Source of the DNA: Thalassolituus sp006212115
Lineage (GTDB): Bacteria; Pseudomonadota; Gammaproteobacteria; Pseudomonadales; Oceanobacteraceae
Assembly (NCBI RefSeq): GCF_040372045.1
Contig: NZ_BAABWH010000003.1
Length of the DNA stretch: 64,000 nucleotides
Reading direction: 5' to 3' (one strand)
In this document: positions 42,884 to 51,073 of the stretch, one piece after another
Layout: the number at the start of each line of letters is the position of its first letter
Numbering within the stretch: position 1 is the first letter of the stretch
Made by a program: the position numbers and the translations under genes
Notes under the pieces: model-generated
The model's input: only the letters and a program-made list of their open reading frames with translations
Databases searched by the model: none
What the model was told of the DNA's origin: nothing

Positions 42884-43701
42884 AGCTTCTGGTTCTCCTT
42901 TTTCTGTCATCGGTCGTTATGGCCGATGGCAGCTATTACACTTGGGTCGACGCACAGGGGCGTATTCATAACGTTCCTATGAACCCCAATGAAAACTCTG
43001 AAAATGACCCCCCTGCTGAATCTCCACCAGGTGACGACAATGTTTATTTGTCAGAGCAGGAGATCGAGGAACGAATTCGTCAGTACGATGAAGATAATCC
43101 CGCATTTTATGTGACGGTAGAAGCGGATGGTCGAGTACGGACAGAGGTGTATGACGCTGAGGCGGAGCAGAATGCAGCCGCTGAAGAAGTCAGTGATGAT
43201 GGTGCGGTTGTGATCGGCTGGGATCCAATGCTTGCACCTCCATTTCGTGTCGATCCTGAGGTGACGGCGGGTGCCTGTTGTGAGAGTTTTTCCGATCAGT
43301 TTGTCGATGTATTGGTCCCGTTTAAATCAGTTCAGCTGTTCGATCCTGTTCGATATCGCGCGTTCCCTACGGGCAGAGGCAATCGCTCCGCTTGGTATTT
43401 CAATGTGGGTTCGGCGGATGAGGCAACGACTGGGCAGCGTTTTCTTATGCTCCGACTGCGTGGTGCGCCTGTAAAAGGGCGCCTAATAGCTTTAAATGCG
43501 GCAGGGAAGCCTCTCTATCACGAGGTGGAGATGCCTTTCGATACTGCGCCTGAGTCTTGGCATAGCATGGCTTATCATGAATACAAAATTCTGATCGAAG
43601 ACAGTGCCGTCGAACGCTTTATCTTTTATCTGGATCTGAAGCCTGCCGAGGAGTTGTCGCTTGAAGTCCGATGGGCCGATGGTTACGTCCCTTTCCAGTA
43701 A
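42880..43701 (+). CDS. Periplasmic protein of the fil-like cluster (FilE-like)
   Basis: The signal peptide KLLVLLFLSSVVMA directly precedes DGSYYTWVDAQGRIHNVPMN, a DUF4124-like start. A Glu/Asp-rich linker follows, then a beta-rich C-terminal domain (FRVDPEVTAGACCESFSDQF, MLRLRGAPVKGRLIALNAAG) of the FilE/MalM type, as I recall. The start codon is unclear: no ATG, GTG or TTG lies just ahead of the signal peptide. CTG at 42880, overlapping the FadL-like stop (CTGA), is the best fit by position. ATG 42793 would give a 29-residue n-region; ATG 42919 would remove the signal. The next gene begins inside the last 23 bases. Confidence 0.75.
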   Translation: MKLLVLLFLSSVVMADGSYYTWVDAQGRIHNVPMNPNENSENDPPAESPPGDDNVYLSEQEIEERIRQYDEDNPAFYVTVEADGRVRTEVYDAEAEQNAAAEEVSDDGAVVIGWDPMLAPPFRVDPEVTAGACCESFSDQFVDVLVPFKSVQLFDPVRYRAFPTGRGNRSAWYFNVGSADEATTGQRFLMLRLRGAPVKGRLIALNAAGKPLYHEVEMPFDTAPESWHSMAYHEYKILIEDSAVERFIFYLDLKPAEELSLEVRWADGYVPFQ

Positions 43702-44500
43702 ACGGGTCCATTCCGCGGAGTTGAGTATCCTTCGGCTGTCGAGAGGGGGAGATCTGAATGCATCTCCGCGGCGAATTGTTCTTCTTCATGGTGCTGGCAT
43801 TCCCGGAGATCTGACCTGGCGTTGGATTGCGCAGTATCTGATCGGATGGGATGAGATATTCATACCAGACTTGCCTGCCATGGGACGAAGTAAATGGATT
43901 GGCAGTAAGACGCCAGGGTTCAGTGATTATCAGTCTGTGCTTTGCGAGTGGGTCGCTAGTGAGGGCTGGGAGGATTACGACCTCGCCGGATACTCGTTCG
44001 GTGGTTTGCTGGCGATGCATATGGCAAATTCACATCCGCCGGGTCGCCTTGCTCTAATTGAGCCCGCTTCACTATTGTCAGTGTCTGTTGGGGATCTTCA
44101 TAGTCGGGCAAGGGCCTATCATGAGTTGAGTTTGCAGCTGCATGAGTCTTCAGAGAAGGCCGTGGTCCGATTTTTAGATCTTGTCTCGCCTCGACGCAAT
44201 CGGGCGTTGGATGCGCTTGCAGTAAAACGTTTGCGTGAAAATGTTGAAGGTTTGGCGTTAGGTGTAGGTGCGGTAGCCCAGGCCTTGAGCGAGCATGGTG
44301 ACTGGTACTGCACATGGGAGCCACCGACGAAGGGTGTTAGCATTGTCGGTGGTTTATCAGACCTTGGTATGCACCGCCGACACCAGACGTTAGCTGAAAA
44401 TGACGAGAGTTGGTTCTTTCAGTCGCTTGAAAATACGGATCACGGCCTCATCTACACCAAGCCTCGCGAGATTGCTAAGATCATTAACTCGCTTCTTTGA
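43679..44500 (+). CDS. Alpha/beta-fold hydrolase coupled to the fil-like cluster
   Basis: The 273-residue protein is an alpha/beta hydrolase: oxyanion region IVLLHGAGIPGDLTWRW, nucleophile elbow GYSFGG, acid near GGLSDLG and a catalytic His in NTDHGLIY. No signal peptide is visible. The start ATG 43679 overlaps the FilE-like gene by 23 bases; TTG 43661 is an alternative. Substrate unknown. The coupling suggests it belongs to the cluster, perhaps handling an ester made or taken up by it; this is inference. Confidence 0.8.
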   Translation: MVTSLSSKRVHSAELSILRLSRGGDLNASPRRIVLLHGAGIPGDLTWRWIAQYLIGWDEIFIPDLPAMGRSKWIGSKTPGFSDYQSVLCEWVASEGWEDYDLAGYSFGGLLAMHMANSHPPGRLALIEPASLLSVSVGDLHSRARAYHELSLQLHESSEKAVVRFLDLVSPRRNRALDALAVKRLRENVEGLALGVGAVAQALSEHGDWYCTWEPPTKGVSIVGGLSDLGMHRRHQTLAENDESWFFQSLENTDHGLIYTKPREIAKIINSLL

Positions 44501-44577
44501 ATCCGGTTCCGCACCTTACTGATTCCGATTTATCAGGTCTTAGTTTTGAAGTTCGCTTGGCGTCGGTGTTGACTGAT

Positions 44578-44609
44578 CGCCAGACGCTGTCGAATTTTGC
44601 GTCTGGGCG
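44578..44609. terminator. Convergent hairpin between the hydrolase gene and ppsR
   Basis: CGCCAGACGC (44578-44587) pairs with GCGTCTGGGCG (44599-44609) with one bulge. A T-run (GTTTTTAG) follows on the + strand after 16 bases. The site lies between two convergent genes. Confidence 0.5.
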
Positions 44610-44627
44610 TTCAGACATTACATGTTT

Positions 44628-45446
44628 TTAGTCCATTGTGCGTTTCAGGCCGGTTGTCTCTAATATGCGAGTAGATATTTCCTCGATGGACTTATCTGTT
44701 GTGCTGATAAATGGAATGTTTTCACGCTCGTACAGAAACTCCACTTCGTCGACCTCGTGATAACACTGCTTCAATGATGCGTAGCGGCTGTTTGCTTTGC
44801 GCTCAGTTCGAATGGCGGCGAGGCGTTCAGGGTCGATCGTAAGTCCGAAGATTTTATGCTTATGCTTCTGGAGGCTGTCAGGCAATCGCAGATCCAGCAT
44901 ATCCTCTTCTGTGAGCGGGTAGTTAGCGGCTTTAATTCCAAATTGCATCGCCAGGTAAAGGCAGGTCGGTGTCTTTCCAGATCTCGACACCCCCACGAGA
45001 ATGACGTCCGCATCCTGATAGTGTCGGGTGCGGGCGCCGTCGTCGTTATCAAGAGCAAAGTTCACAGCATCGATGCGATTCAGGTAGCGTGTGCTGTCTG
45101 CAGGCGAGTGTGACTTGCCGACGGAATACGAGCTCTCGGTCGCAAGCTCTTGCTCCAGCGGCTGTAAGAAGGTTTCAAAGATATCAATTTTGAATACGTC
45201 TGCGGTATCGATGATCGCGCGGATATTTTTATCAATGATGGTATCAAACAAAATTGCTGGAGCACCGGACTCTTTTGCCGATTGGTTAATCTTGCTGACT
45301 GCGGCGTTGGCTTTCTCGGTGGAGTCAATGTAAGGCAGGGTGACGCGGATAAACTGAAGTTTGTCGAACTGGGCAAGGAGTGCGTTGCCAAGAGTTTCGG
45401 CAGTGATGCCGGTGCCGTCTGAAATGAAATAGGCATAGCGCTTCAT
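44628..45446 (-). CDS. ppsR: PEP synthase regulatory protein (bifunctional kinase/pyrophosphorylase)
   Basis: PpsR inactivates PEP synthase by ADP-dependent phosphorylation and reactivates it by phosphorolysis. The 272-residue protein has the family start MKRYAYFISDGTGITAETLGNALL, the SYSVGKSHS segment and the nucleotide loop GVSRSGKTPTCLYLAMQFGIKAANYPL. Length is as expected. It is divergent from ppsA, its target, 140 bases away, so both promoters share this gap. Confidence 0.96.
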   Translation of the reverse strand: MKRYAYFISDGTGITAETLGNALLAQFDKLQFIRVTLPYIDSTEKANAAVSKINQSAKESGAPAILFDTIIDKNIRAIIDTADVFKIDIFETFLQPLEQELATESSYSVGKSHSPADSTRYLNRIDAVNFALDNDDGARTRHYQDADVILVGVSRSGKTPTCLYLAMQFGIKAANYPLTEEDMLDLRLPDSLQKHKHKIFGLTIDPERLAAIRTERKANSRYASLKQCYHEVDEVEFLYERENIPFISTTDKSIEEISTRILETTGLKRTMD

Positions 45447-45586
45447 ATGGTAATTTTTCCTGCGTCCACTTAGTATTACGTGCCCGGGCGAAGATGTTTC
45501 CCGGTACTGCTAGTAAGAGCGAAATCATAGGCGAATTTATCGAATCGCCCAAGCGTAAAGTGTGACCACCAGTAAGGAGAGTTTCC

Positions 45587-47956
45587 TTGACCGATTATGT
45601 CCTCAGATTCAACCAGGTAACGATTAATGACGTCGAAGTTGTTGGCGGCAAAAATGCATCCTTGGGTGAAATGATTGGAAACCTCTCTGCTGCGGGCGTG
45701 TCTGTCCCAGATGGATTTGCAACCACAGCAGATGCATATCGCGAATTTTTAGCTTACGAGGGTCTCGATGAGCGAATCAATAACGCGCTTGCAGATCTCA
45801 ACGTCGATGATATACAGGCGTTAACATCGACCGGTCGCCAGATTCGTGAGTGGATTCATGAAGCGCCGCTCCCGCCTAAGCTAGAGGAGCACGTCCGTAA
45901 AGAATTTGAATGGCTGGAGGATGGCCATAGTGGCATTGCGGTTGCCGTCCGATCGTCCGCGACAGCAGAGGATCTTCCCGATGCGTCGTTTGCGGGTCAG
46001 CAGGAAACACACCTGAACATTGTCGGTATCGACAACGTGTTGTTCGCGATTCGCGATGTTTTCGCGTCCTTGTTTAATGATAGAGCGATTGCCTATCGCG
46101 ACCATCAGGGTTTTGACCATCACAAGGTCGCATTGTCTGCAGGCATTCAGCGCATGGTTCGCAGCGAAACGGCCTCCAGTGGCGTCATGTTTACCCTCGA
46201 TACTGAGTCTGGCTTTGACGACGTCGTGTTTATCACATCGTCATATGGCTTGGGTGAAACTGTAGTTCAGGGTGCGGTGAATCCTGATGAGTTTTATGTC
46301 CATAAACGCAACCTTGAAGAAGGGCGACCTAGCATTCTTCGTCGTAACCTTGGTGCGAAAGCCATCAAGATGATTTACAACCAGGAAGCCAGCGTGGGCA
46401 AATCGGTCGAAACGCAGCGGGTTGATCGGGATTTGCGCCGTATTTTCTCAATTACAGACGACGAAGTTGAGGCGCTGGCACGTCAGGCAGTCATCATTGA
46501 GCGTCACTACGGTCGCCCTATGGACATTGAGTGGGCGAAAGACGGTGATGACGGCAAGTTATACATAGTTCAGGCTCGCCCTGAAACGGTGAAGAGCCGC
46601 GCAAGTAAAAATGTAATGGAACGATACCTGTTGAAAGAGACGGGTAAGATCCTTGCTGAGGGCCGCTCTGTTGGCCACCGTATTGGTAAGGGCAAGGTGC
46701 GGGTAATTGACCATATCGATGATATGGACAAGGTTCAGGAAGGGGACATTCTGGTCGCAGACATGACGGACCCGGATTGGGAACCTGTTATGAAGCGCTC
46801 TGCGGCGATCGTAACCAATCGTGGCGGTCGTACCTGCCATGCAGCCATTATTGCTCGTGAATTAGGCATCCCCGCTGTGGTCGGTTGCGATGACGCAACG
46901 GATCGTCTGGTCGACGGACAGGAGGTGACTGTATCGTGTGCCGAGGGTGACACCGGCTACGTTTACGAGGGCGCACTGGACTTCGATGTTCGCACCAATA
47001 GCGTTGATTCGATGCCAGACCTCGACCTCAAAGTCATGATGAATGTGGGCAATCCGGATAGAGCGTTCGATTTTCAGTCACTCCCAAATGCGGGTGTTGG
47101 TCTGGCACGTCTGGAGTTCATTATTAATCGCATGATTGGCGTGCACCCGAAAGCCTTGCTGAATTTTGATCAATTGCCAGAGGATGTTAAGCCAACGGTA
47201 GAGCGTCGCATATCAGGCTATAGCGAGCCCGTCGATTTCTATGTTGATAAGTTGGTCGAAGGTATCTCTACGCTTGCTGCTGCTTTCTGGCCTAAGCGGG
47301 TGATCGTTCGCTTGTCAGATTTTAAATCGAATGAGTATGCCAACCTGATCGGTGGTCGCCTGTTCGAGCCGGAAGAAGAAAATCCAATGCTCGGGTTCCG
47401 GGGTGCATCCCGATACATTTCTAAAAACTTCAGAGATTGTTTCGAACTTGAATGCCGCGCAATGAAGAAAGTCCGTAATGAAATGGGCTTTACCAACGTC
47501 GAAATTATGGTTCCTTTTGTCCGCACTGTTGGCGAGGCCGAACAGGTTGTCGATCTGTTGGCTGAGAACGGGCTGAAGCGAGGCGAAAATGACCTCAGAT
47601 TGATTATGATGTGCGAGCTGCCTGCTAACGCCATTCTTGCTGAGCAATTCCTTGAGCATTTTGATGGCTTCTCAGTAGGCTCGAACGACCTGACGCAATT
47701 GACCTTAGGTTTGGATCGCGATTCGGGAATTATCGCTCACCTGTTTGATGAGCGTAATGCCGCGATTCTGGCGTTGCTTGAGAATGCTATCGACGCCTGT
47801 AAGAAAGCGGGTAAATACATAGGAATCTGCGGGCAGGGCCCTTCCGATCATCCGGATTTTGCACGTTGGTTAATGGACAAGGGGATTGATAGTATCTCGC
47901 TCAATCCAGACTCTGTACTCGACACTTGGTTCTTCCTCGCGAACAAGCAAGACTGA
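45587..47956 (+). CDS. ppsA: Phosphoenolpyruvate synthase
   Basis: PpsA makes PEP from pyruvate and ATP for gluconeogenesis. The 789-residue enzyme has the N-terminal nucleotide-binding domain (VVGGKNASLGEMIGNL, VAVRSSATAEDLPDASFAGQQET), the phospho-His motif GGRTCHAAIIAREL and the C-terminal TIM barrel (GFTNVEIMVPFVRT, CGQGPSDHPDFARWL). It starts at TTG 45587 behind a perfect AAGGAGAG, where the family N-terminus begins (TDYVLRFNQV). With methylcitrate and fatty-acid genes in the window it fits growth on lipids and short acids. Confidence 0.97.
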   Translation: MTDYVLRFNQVTINDVEVVGGKNASLGEMIGNLSAAGVSVPDGFATTADAYREFLAYEGLDERINNALADLNVDDIQALTSTGRQIREWIHEAPLPPKLEEHVRKEFEWLEDGHSGIAVAVRSSATAEDLPDASFAGQQETHLNIVGIDNVLFAIRDVFASLFNDRAIAYRDHQGFDHHKVALSAGIQRMVRSETASSGVMFTLDTESGFDDVVFITSSYGLGETVVQGAVNPDEFYVHKRNLEEGRPSILRRNLGAKAIKMIYNQEASVGKSVETQRVDRDLRRIFSITDDEVEALARQAVIIERHYGRPMDIEWAKDGDDGKLYIVQARPETVKSRASKNVMERYLLKETGKILAEGRSVGHRIGKGKVRVIDHIDDMDKVQEGDILVADMTDPDWEPVMKRSAAIVTNRGGRTCHAAIIARELGIPAVVGCDDATDRLVDGQEVTVSCAEGDTGYVYEGALDFDVRTNSVDSMPDLDLKVMMNVGNPDRAFDFQSLPNAGVGLARLEFIINRMIGVHPKALLNFDQLPEDVKPTVERRISGYSEPVDFYVDKLVEGISTLAAAFWPKRVIVRLSDFKSNEYANLIGGRLFEPEEENPMLGFRGASRYISKNFRDCFELECRAMKKVRNEMGFTNVEIMVPFVRTVGEAEQVVDLLAENGLKRGENDLRLIMMCELPANAILAEQFLEHFDGFSVGSNDLTQLTLGLDRDSGIIAHLFDERNAAILALLENAIDACKKAGKYIGICGQGPSDHPDFARWLMDKGIDSISLNPDSVLDTWFFLANKQD

Positions 47957-47982
47957 TCAGCTGATCAAGGGATGAAAGCAAT

Positions 47983-48936
47983 ATGAAGAGCAGCAGTTCG
48001 CTGTTCCCCGTCACATTGGCACGGGCAGATATCCTCGGCGATCTATCCGAGGATATTTATTTGGTTAAACATAATCGGGACCCTGATCAGAGCGTTCAGG
48101 TCGCGGTATCCAGAATAGGTCTTGTTGGCAGCTCCCATGGAGAGTCTCGGGGATTCCCTCTGGTGTTGGTGCATGGCAGCTTTACGAATAAAGGTTTCTG
48201 GCTTTCAACCAAAGGCCAGGGTATGGCCCGATATCTCGCGGAAGCGGGATTTGATGTCTGGTTGTTTGAACATCGAGGGCATGGCCAGTCGCCGCGCAAT
48301 GATGATTATTCGGCCAACACGGTAGAGCGCTATGCACGATATGATCTACCCGCTGTGCATGAGTTTATCCACGAAAAAACCGGTTCGTTTCCAGCATGGG
48401 TAGGGCACTCGCTCGGCGGGACTATTATCGCTACTGCGGTTGCGGCTGCGACGATGAAAGCATTGCCAGCCTTCGTGATGATGGGAACTCAGGTTGTACG
48501 ACCTAATCCTGTATTGCAGTTACCATTGGCCGGGCCGATAGCCCGTGCAGTGGTAGCGTTTAAGAAGGAAGTTGACGGCCGCCAGGTAAAAATCGGACCC
48601 GAGAATGAACCGGCTGGCGTGATTAATGAGTATCTGGCGAGACACAGTTTGCTGGGTAACTGGATATTACCGTCCGATAAAACCCGGCTAATGCCTGCTT
48701 GGCAGACCTCGCAGATTCCTTTGCTTGGTATTTCCGGTGCAGCCGACACTACAGACCCGGCTAAGTACTGCCAGAAATTTTACCGGGCTTATGGTGGCCC
48801 TACCGAGGAGTTGCTTCTTGGTAAGGAAAATGGTTTTTCGAAAGACTACGCGCACATTGAAATGGTTGTGAGCAAAGACGCTGCGAGTGAAGTCTGGCCG
48901 AAAGTTGCAAACTGGCTTCGGGCTTATGCGTCCTGA
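47983..48936 (+). CDS. Alpha/beta-fold hydrolase
   Basis: The 317-residue protein has the hydrolase features PLVLVHGSFTNKGFW (oxyanion), FEHRGHGQSPRND, nucleophile elbow GHSLGG and a late His (AHIEMV) that could be the catalytic base. There is no signal peptide. It lies 26 bases after ppsA and overlaps the oxidoreductase gene by 11 bases. I cannot state the substrate; lipase/esterase or PHA-type roles are possible. Confidence 0.82.
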   Translation: MKSSSSLFPVTLARADILGDLSEDIYLVKHNRDPDQSVQVAVSRIGLVGSSHGESRGFPLVLVHGSFTNKGFWLSTKGQGMARYLAEAGFDVWLFEHRGHGQSPRNDDYSANTVERYARYDLPAVHEFIHEKTGSFPAWVGHSLGGTIIATAVAAATMKALPAFVMMGTQVVRPNPVLQLPLAGPIARAVVAFKKEVDGRQVKIGPENEPAGVINEYLARHSLLGNWILPSDKTRLMPAWQTSQIPLLGISGAADTTDPAKYCQKFYRAYGGPTEELLLGKENGFSKDYAHIEMVVSKDAASEVWPKVANWLRAYAS

Positions 48937-49597
48937 TCATCAGATTGATCGTAATGGACCTACTGCTTTTTTGGTGGGTGCCACCGGGTTAATTGGTTCG
49001 TCTCTGCTGCACCGACTGGTGGAATCTGACCTTTATTCCGCCATCTATGTTATGGCACGAAGCGCCGCTCCAGAGCGATATACCGACCGTATCACTAGTG
49101 GGCAGCTGTATTGGTTAACCTTCGACGATCAGCTTCCAGCTAGTATTGACCACTTCTTTTGTGCGCTGGGTACGACGCAGAAGGTTGCTGGTAAAACTGG
49201 ACTGGAGCGGGTCGATAGAGAACTTGTTGTACAAAGCGCTCAACAGGCTCTTAGCGCCGGAGCCAGTCTGATTTCAATAGTGAGCGCTCAAGGTGCCAAT
49301 GCCCACTCTGCCTTTTTCTACAACAGGATTAAGGGAAAGATGGAGCGGGACGTAGAGGCTCTGAAGTCACCCGCAGTTCACTTTTGGCAGCCGTCCGTTC
49401 TTCTGGGTGAACGTGAGGACCATAGGATCGCTGAATCACTAGCTGCTTGTTTCTTGCGTTGGCCTTTGCCGGTCAATGTGCGCGCAAGGCCCGGATCGCA
49501 AATTGCCTCAGCGATGTTAAAGGCGGCGAGAAGTGTTCGGCCTGGCTGTTTCCGTTTTAAAGTTTCTGATATCGATAACTTCAATAAGGAGAAGTAA
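48926..49597 (+). CDS. NAD(P)-binding Rossmann oxidoreductase (atypical SDR)
   Basis: The 223-residue protein has the dinucleotide motif GATGLIG near the N-terminus (AFLVGATGLIGSSLL), an FFCALGTTQ segment and YNRIKGKMERDV, with the Tyr-x3-Lys pattern of extended short-chain dehydrogenases. It resembles the YbjT/HTATIP2-like branch. I chose ATG 48926, whose start overlaps the hydrolase stop by 11 bases. rraA begins right at its stop (TAAATG), so it is likely co-transcribed. The substrate is unknown. Confidence 0.8.
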   Translation: MRPDHQIDRNGPTAFLVGATGLIGSSLLHRLVESDLYSAIYVMARSAAPERYTDRITSGQLYWLTFDDQLPASIDHFFCALGTTQKVAGKTGLERVDRELVVQSAQQALSAGASLISIVSAQGANAHSAFFYNRIKGKMERDVEALKSPAVHFWQPSVLLGEREDHRIAESLAACFLRWPLPVNVRARPGSQIASAMLKAARSVRPGCFRFKVSDIDNFNKEK

Positions 49598-50089
49598 ATG
49601 ACTCAATACGTAACCCCCGATCTGTGTGATGAATACCCAGAACTCATTACCGTCGTTGAGCCTATGTTCAATAACTACGGCGCGCGTGAATCTTTCGGCG
49701 GTGAAATCGTGACAGTTAAGTGCCACGAAGATAACTCGAAAGTAAAAGAGCTGGTTGATACCGACGGCAAAGGCAAAGTGATGGTGGTTGATGGTGGCGG
49801 TTCAATGCGTCACGCGCTGCTGGGCGATATGCTGGCAGAGAAAGCCGCCAAGAACGGTTGGGAAGGCATCATTATTTACGGCTGCATTCGTGATGTCGAC
49901 GTCATTATGGAAACTGAACTGGGCGTTCAGGCACTGGCAACCAATCCGCTGAAGACCGACAAGCGCGGTTTGGGTGATGTTAATGTTAAGGTGAAGTTCG
50001 GCGGCGTTGATTTTGTGCCGGGTCAGTTCGTATACGCGGACAACAATGGCATCATCGTGTCACCGCAAGCACTGAACATGCCTGAGTAA
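49598..50089 (+). CDS. rraA: Ribonuclease E activity regulator RraA
   Basis: RraA binds RNase E and dampens its activity in E. coli; many homologues are also 4-hydroxy-4-methyl-2-oxoglutarate aldolase-like. The 163-residue protein matches in length and motifs: TPDLCDEYPELITVVEPMFNNYG, MVVDGGGSMRHALLGDML, IIIYGCIRDVD and GDVNVKVKFGGVDFVPGQFVYAD. The start overlaps the previous stop context (GGAGAAGTAAATG) with a good ribosome site. Confidence 0.95.
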   Translation: MTQYVTPDLCDEYPELITVVEPMFNNYGARESFGGEIVTVKCHEDNSKVKELVDTDGKGKVMVVDGGGSMRHALLGDMLAEKAAKNGWEGIIIYGCIRDVDVIMETELGVQALATNPLKTDKRGLGDVNVKVKFGGVDFVPGQFVYADNNGIIVSPQALNMPE

Positions 50090-50109
50090 TTGTTGCTTTA
50101 AACACATGC

Positions 50110-51069
50110 TCAATTCTGCGTTTCGGGCTGCGTCAGTCCGAAGCGCAGTTTATTTCTATCTCTGCGCCCTGCAGTCTCGTCTTTACTTATCCCGTTGTCA
50201 GTCGACGCACTCGTAAACGAGTTTTTCATTACCTCTCGTCCTGACACCCAGCTGCTTCCCAGTTTGTCCCACAACGCCAGGCAGGTACCGAAGTTCTTAT
50301 CAACATGCTCTGGCGCACTGCTGTGATGAATCTGATGTTGTACAGGACTGATTAACCAACGCTCGAGCGGCCCAAAGCTTAGCGGAATGTGCGAATGTCT
50401 GAGGTTGGCTCCGAGCGCGTTAAACAGAAACCCGAGGGCATCGACTCCAAGAATGTGTACCGCGGTAAGCTGCTTTCCAGCGAGGTAAAGAAATACCCCG
50501 GATACCAAGCTGAAGATCAACCAGCCACGCAGTGCATAAAAGGTCATCTCAATCGGATGGACCCGGTGCAAGGTCAGCGGGGTCAGGGTGGTCGCACTGT
50601 GATGGACCCGGTGCAGGCGCCAAAGCATCGGCACACGATGCATCAGGCGATGCAGCCCGTAGCGACTCAGGTCTTCTAGCAAAAAAAAGCACAGTGAGAA
50701 AACGACCGCGATGACCCAAGTGGGTAAGTCGAGTGCAGGCGGGGAGTCAAACTGCCGTTGCAGAACGCCAGCAACCCAGACGGCACCGAGTAAGTGCGAT
50801 CCGAGAATGGGGATCAGGACCAACACTTTGATCAGGCTGTTGAGCGACAGGAGCGACACGTCGGTGAGTGTCGAACGGGTCAACCAGTAGCGGCGTGAGA
50901 ACAGTGTCGTTTGTACACGGGCCCAGCTCAGTGGTGCTGGGCTGAGCCACCAATAAAGCGCAATCAGAGCAAGGCTGGTAGTAATGAATCCCCAATACAG
51001 GCGCTTGCTGGGGTCAGTCAGCTGCCCCAGCGTCAGTGATACTAATTCACTTGCGCCTGTTTCCAGCAT
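50110..51069 (-). CDS. Sterol desaturase / fatty acid hydroxylase family membrane protein
   Basis: The 319-residue protein has several membrane helices and the di-iron histidine boxes LHRLMH, HRVHHS and HQIHHS, in the order of the fatty-acid hydroxylase superfamily. The C-terminal 40 residues are hydrophilic. It could hydroxylate or desaturate lipids or carotenoid-like compounds. The gene starts 4 bases after the TonB-dependent receptor stop, so the two are co-transcribed. A di-iron enzyme in an iron-type operon is notable. Confidence 0.87.
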   Translation of the reverse strand: MLETGASELVSLTLGQLTDPSKRLYWGFITTSLALIALYWWLSPAPLSWARVQTTLFSRRYWLTRSTLTDVSLLSLNSLIKVLVLIPILGSHLLGAVWVAGVLQRQFDSPPALDLPTWVIAVVFSLCFFLLEDLSRYGLHRLMHRVPMLWRLHRVHHSATTLTPLTLHRVHPIEMTFYALRGWLIFSLVSGVFLYLAGKQLTAVHILGVDALGFLFNALGANLRHSHIPLSFGPLERWLISPVQHQIHHSSAPEHVDKNFGTCLALWDKLGSSWVSGREVMKNSFTSASTDNGISKDETAGRRDRNKLRFGLTQPETQN

Positions 51070-51073
51070 CCGA

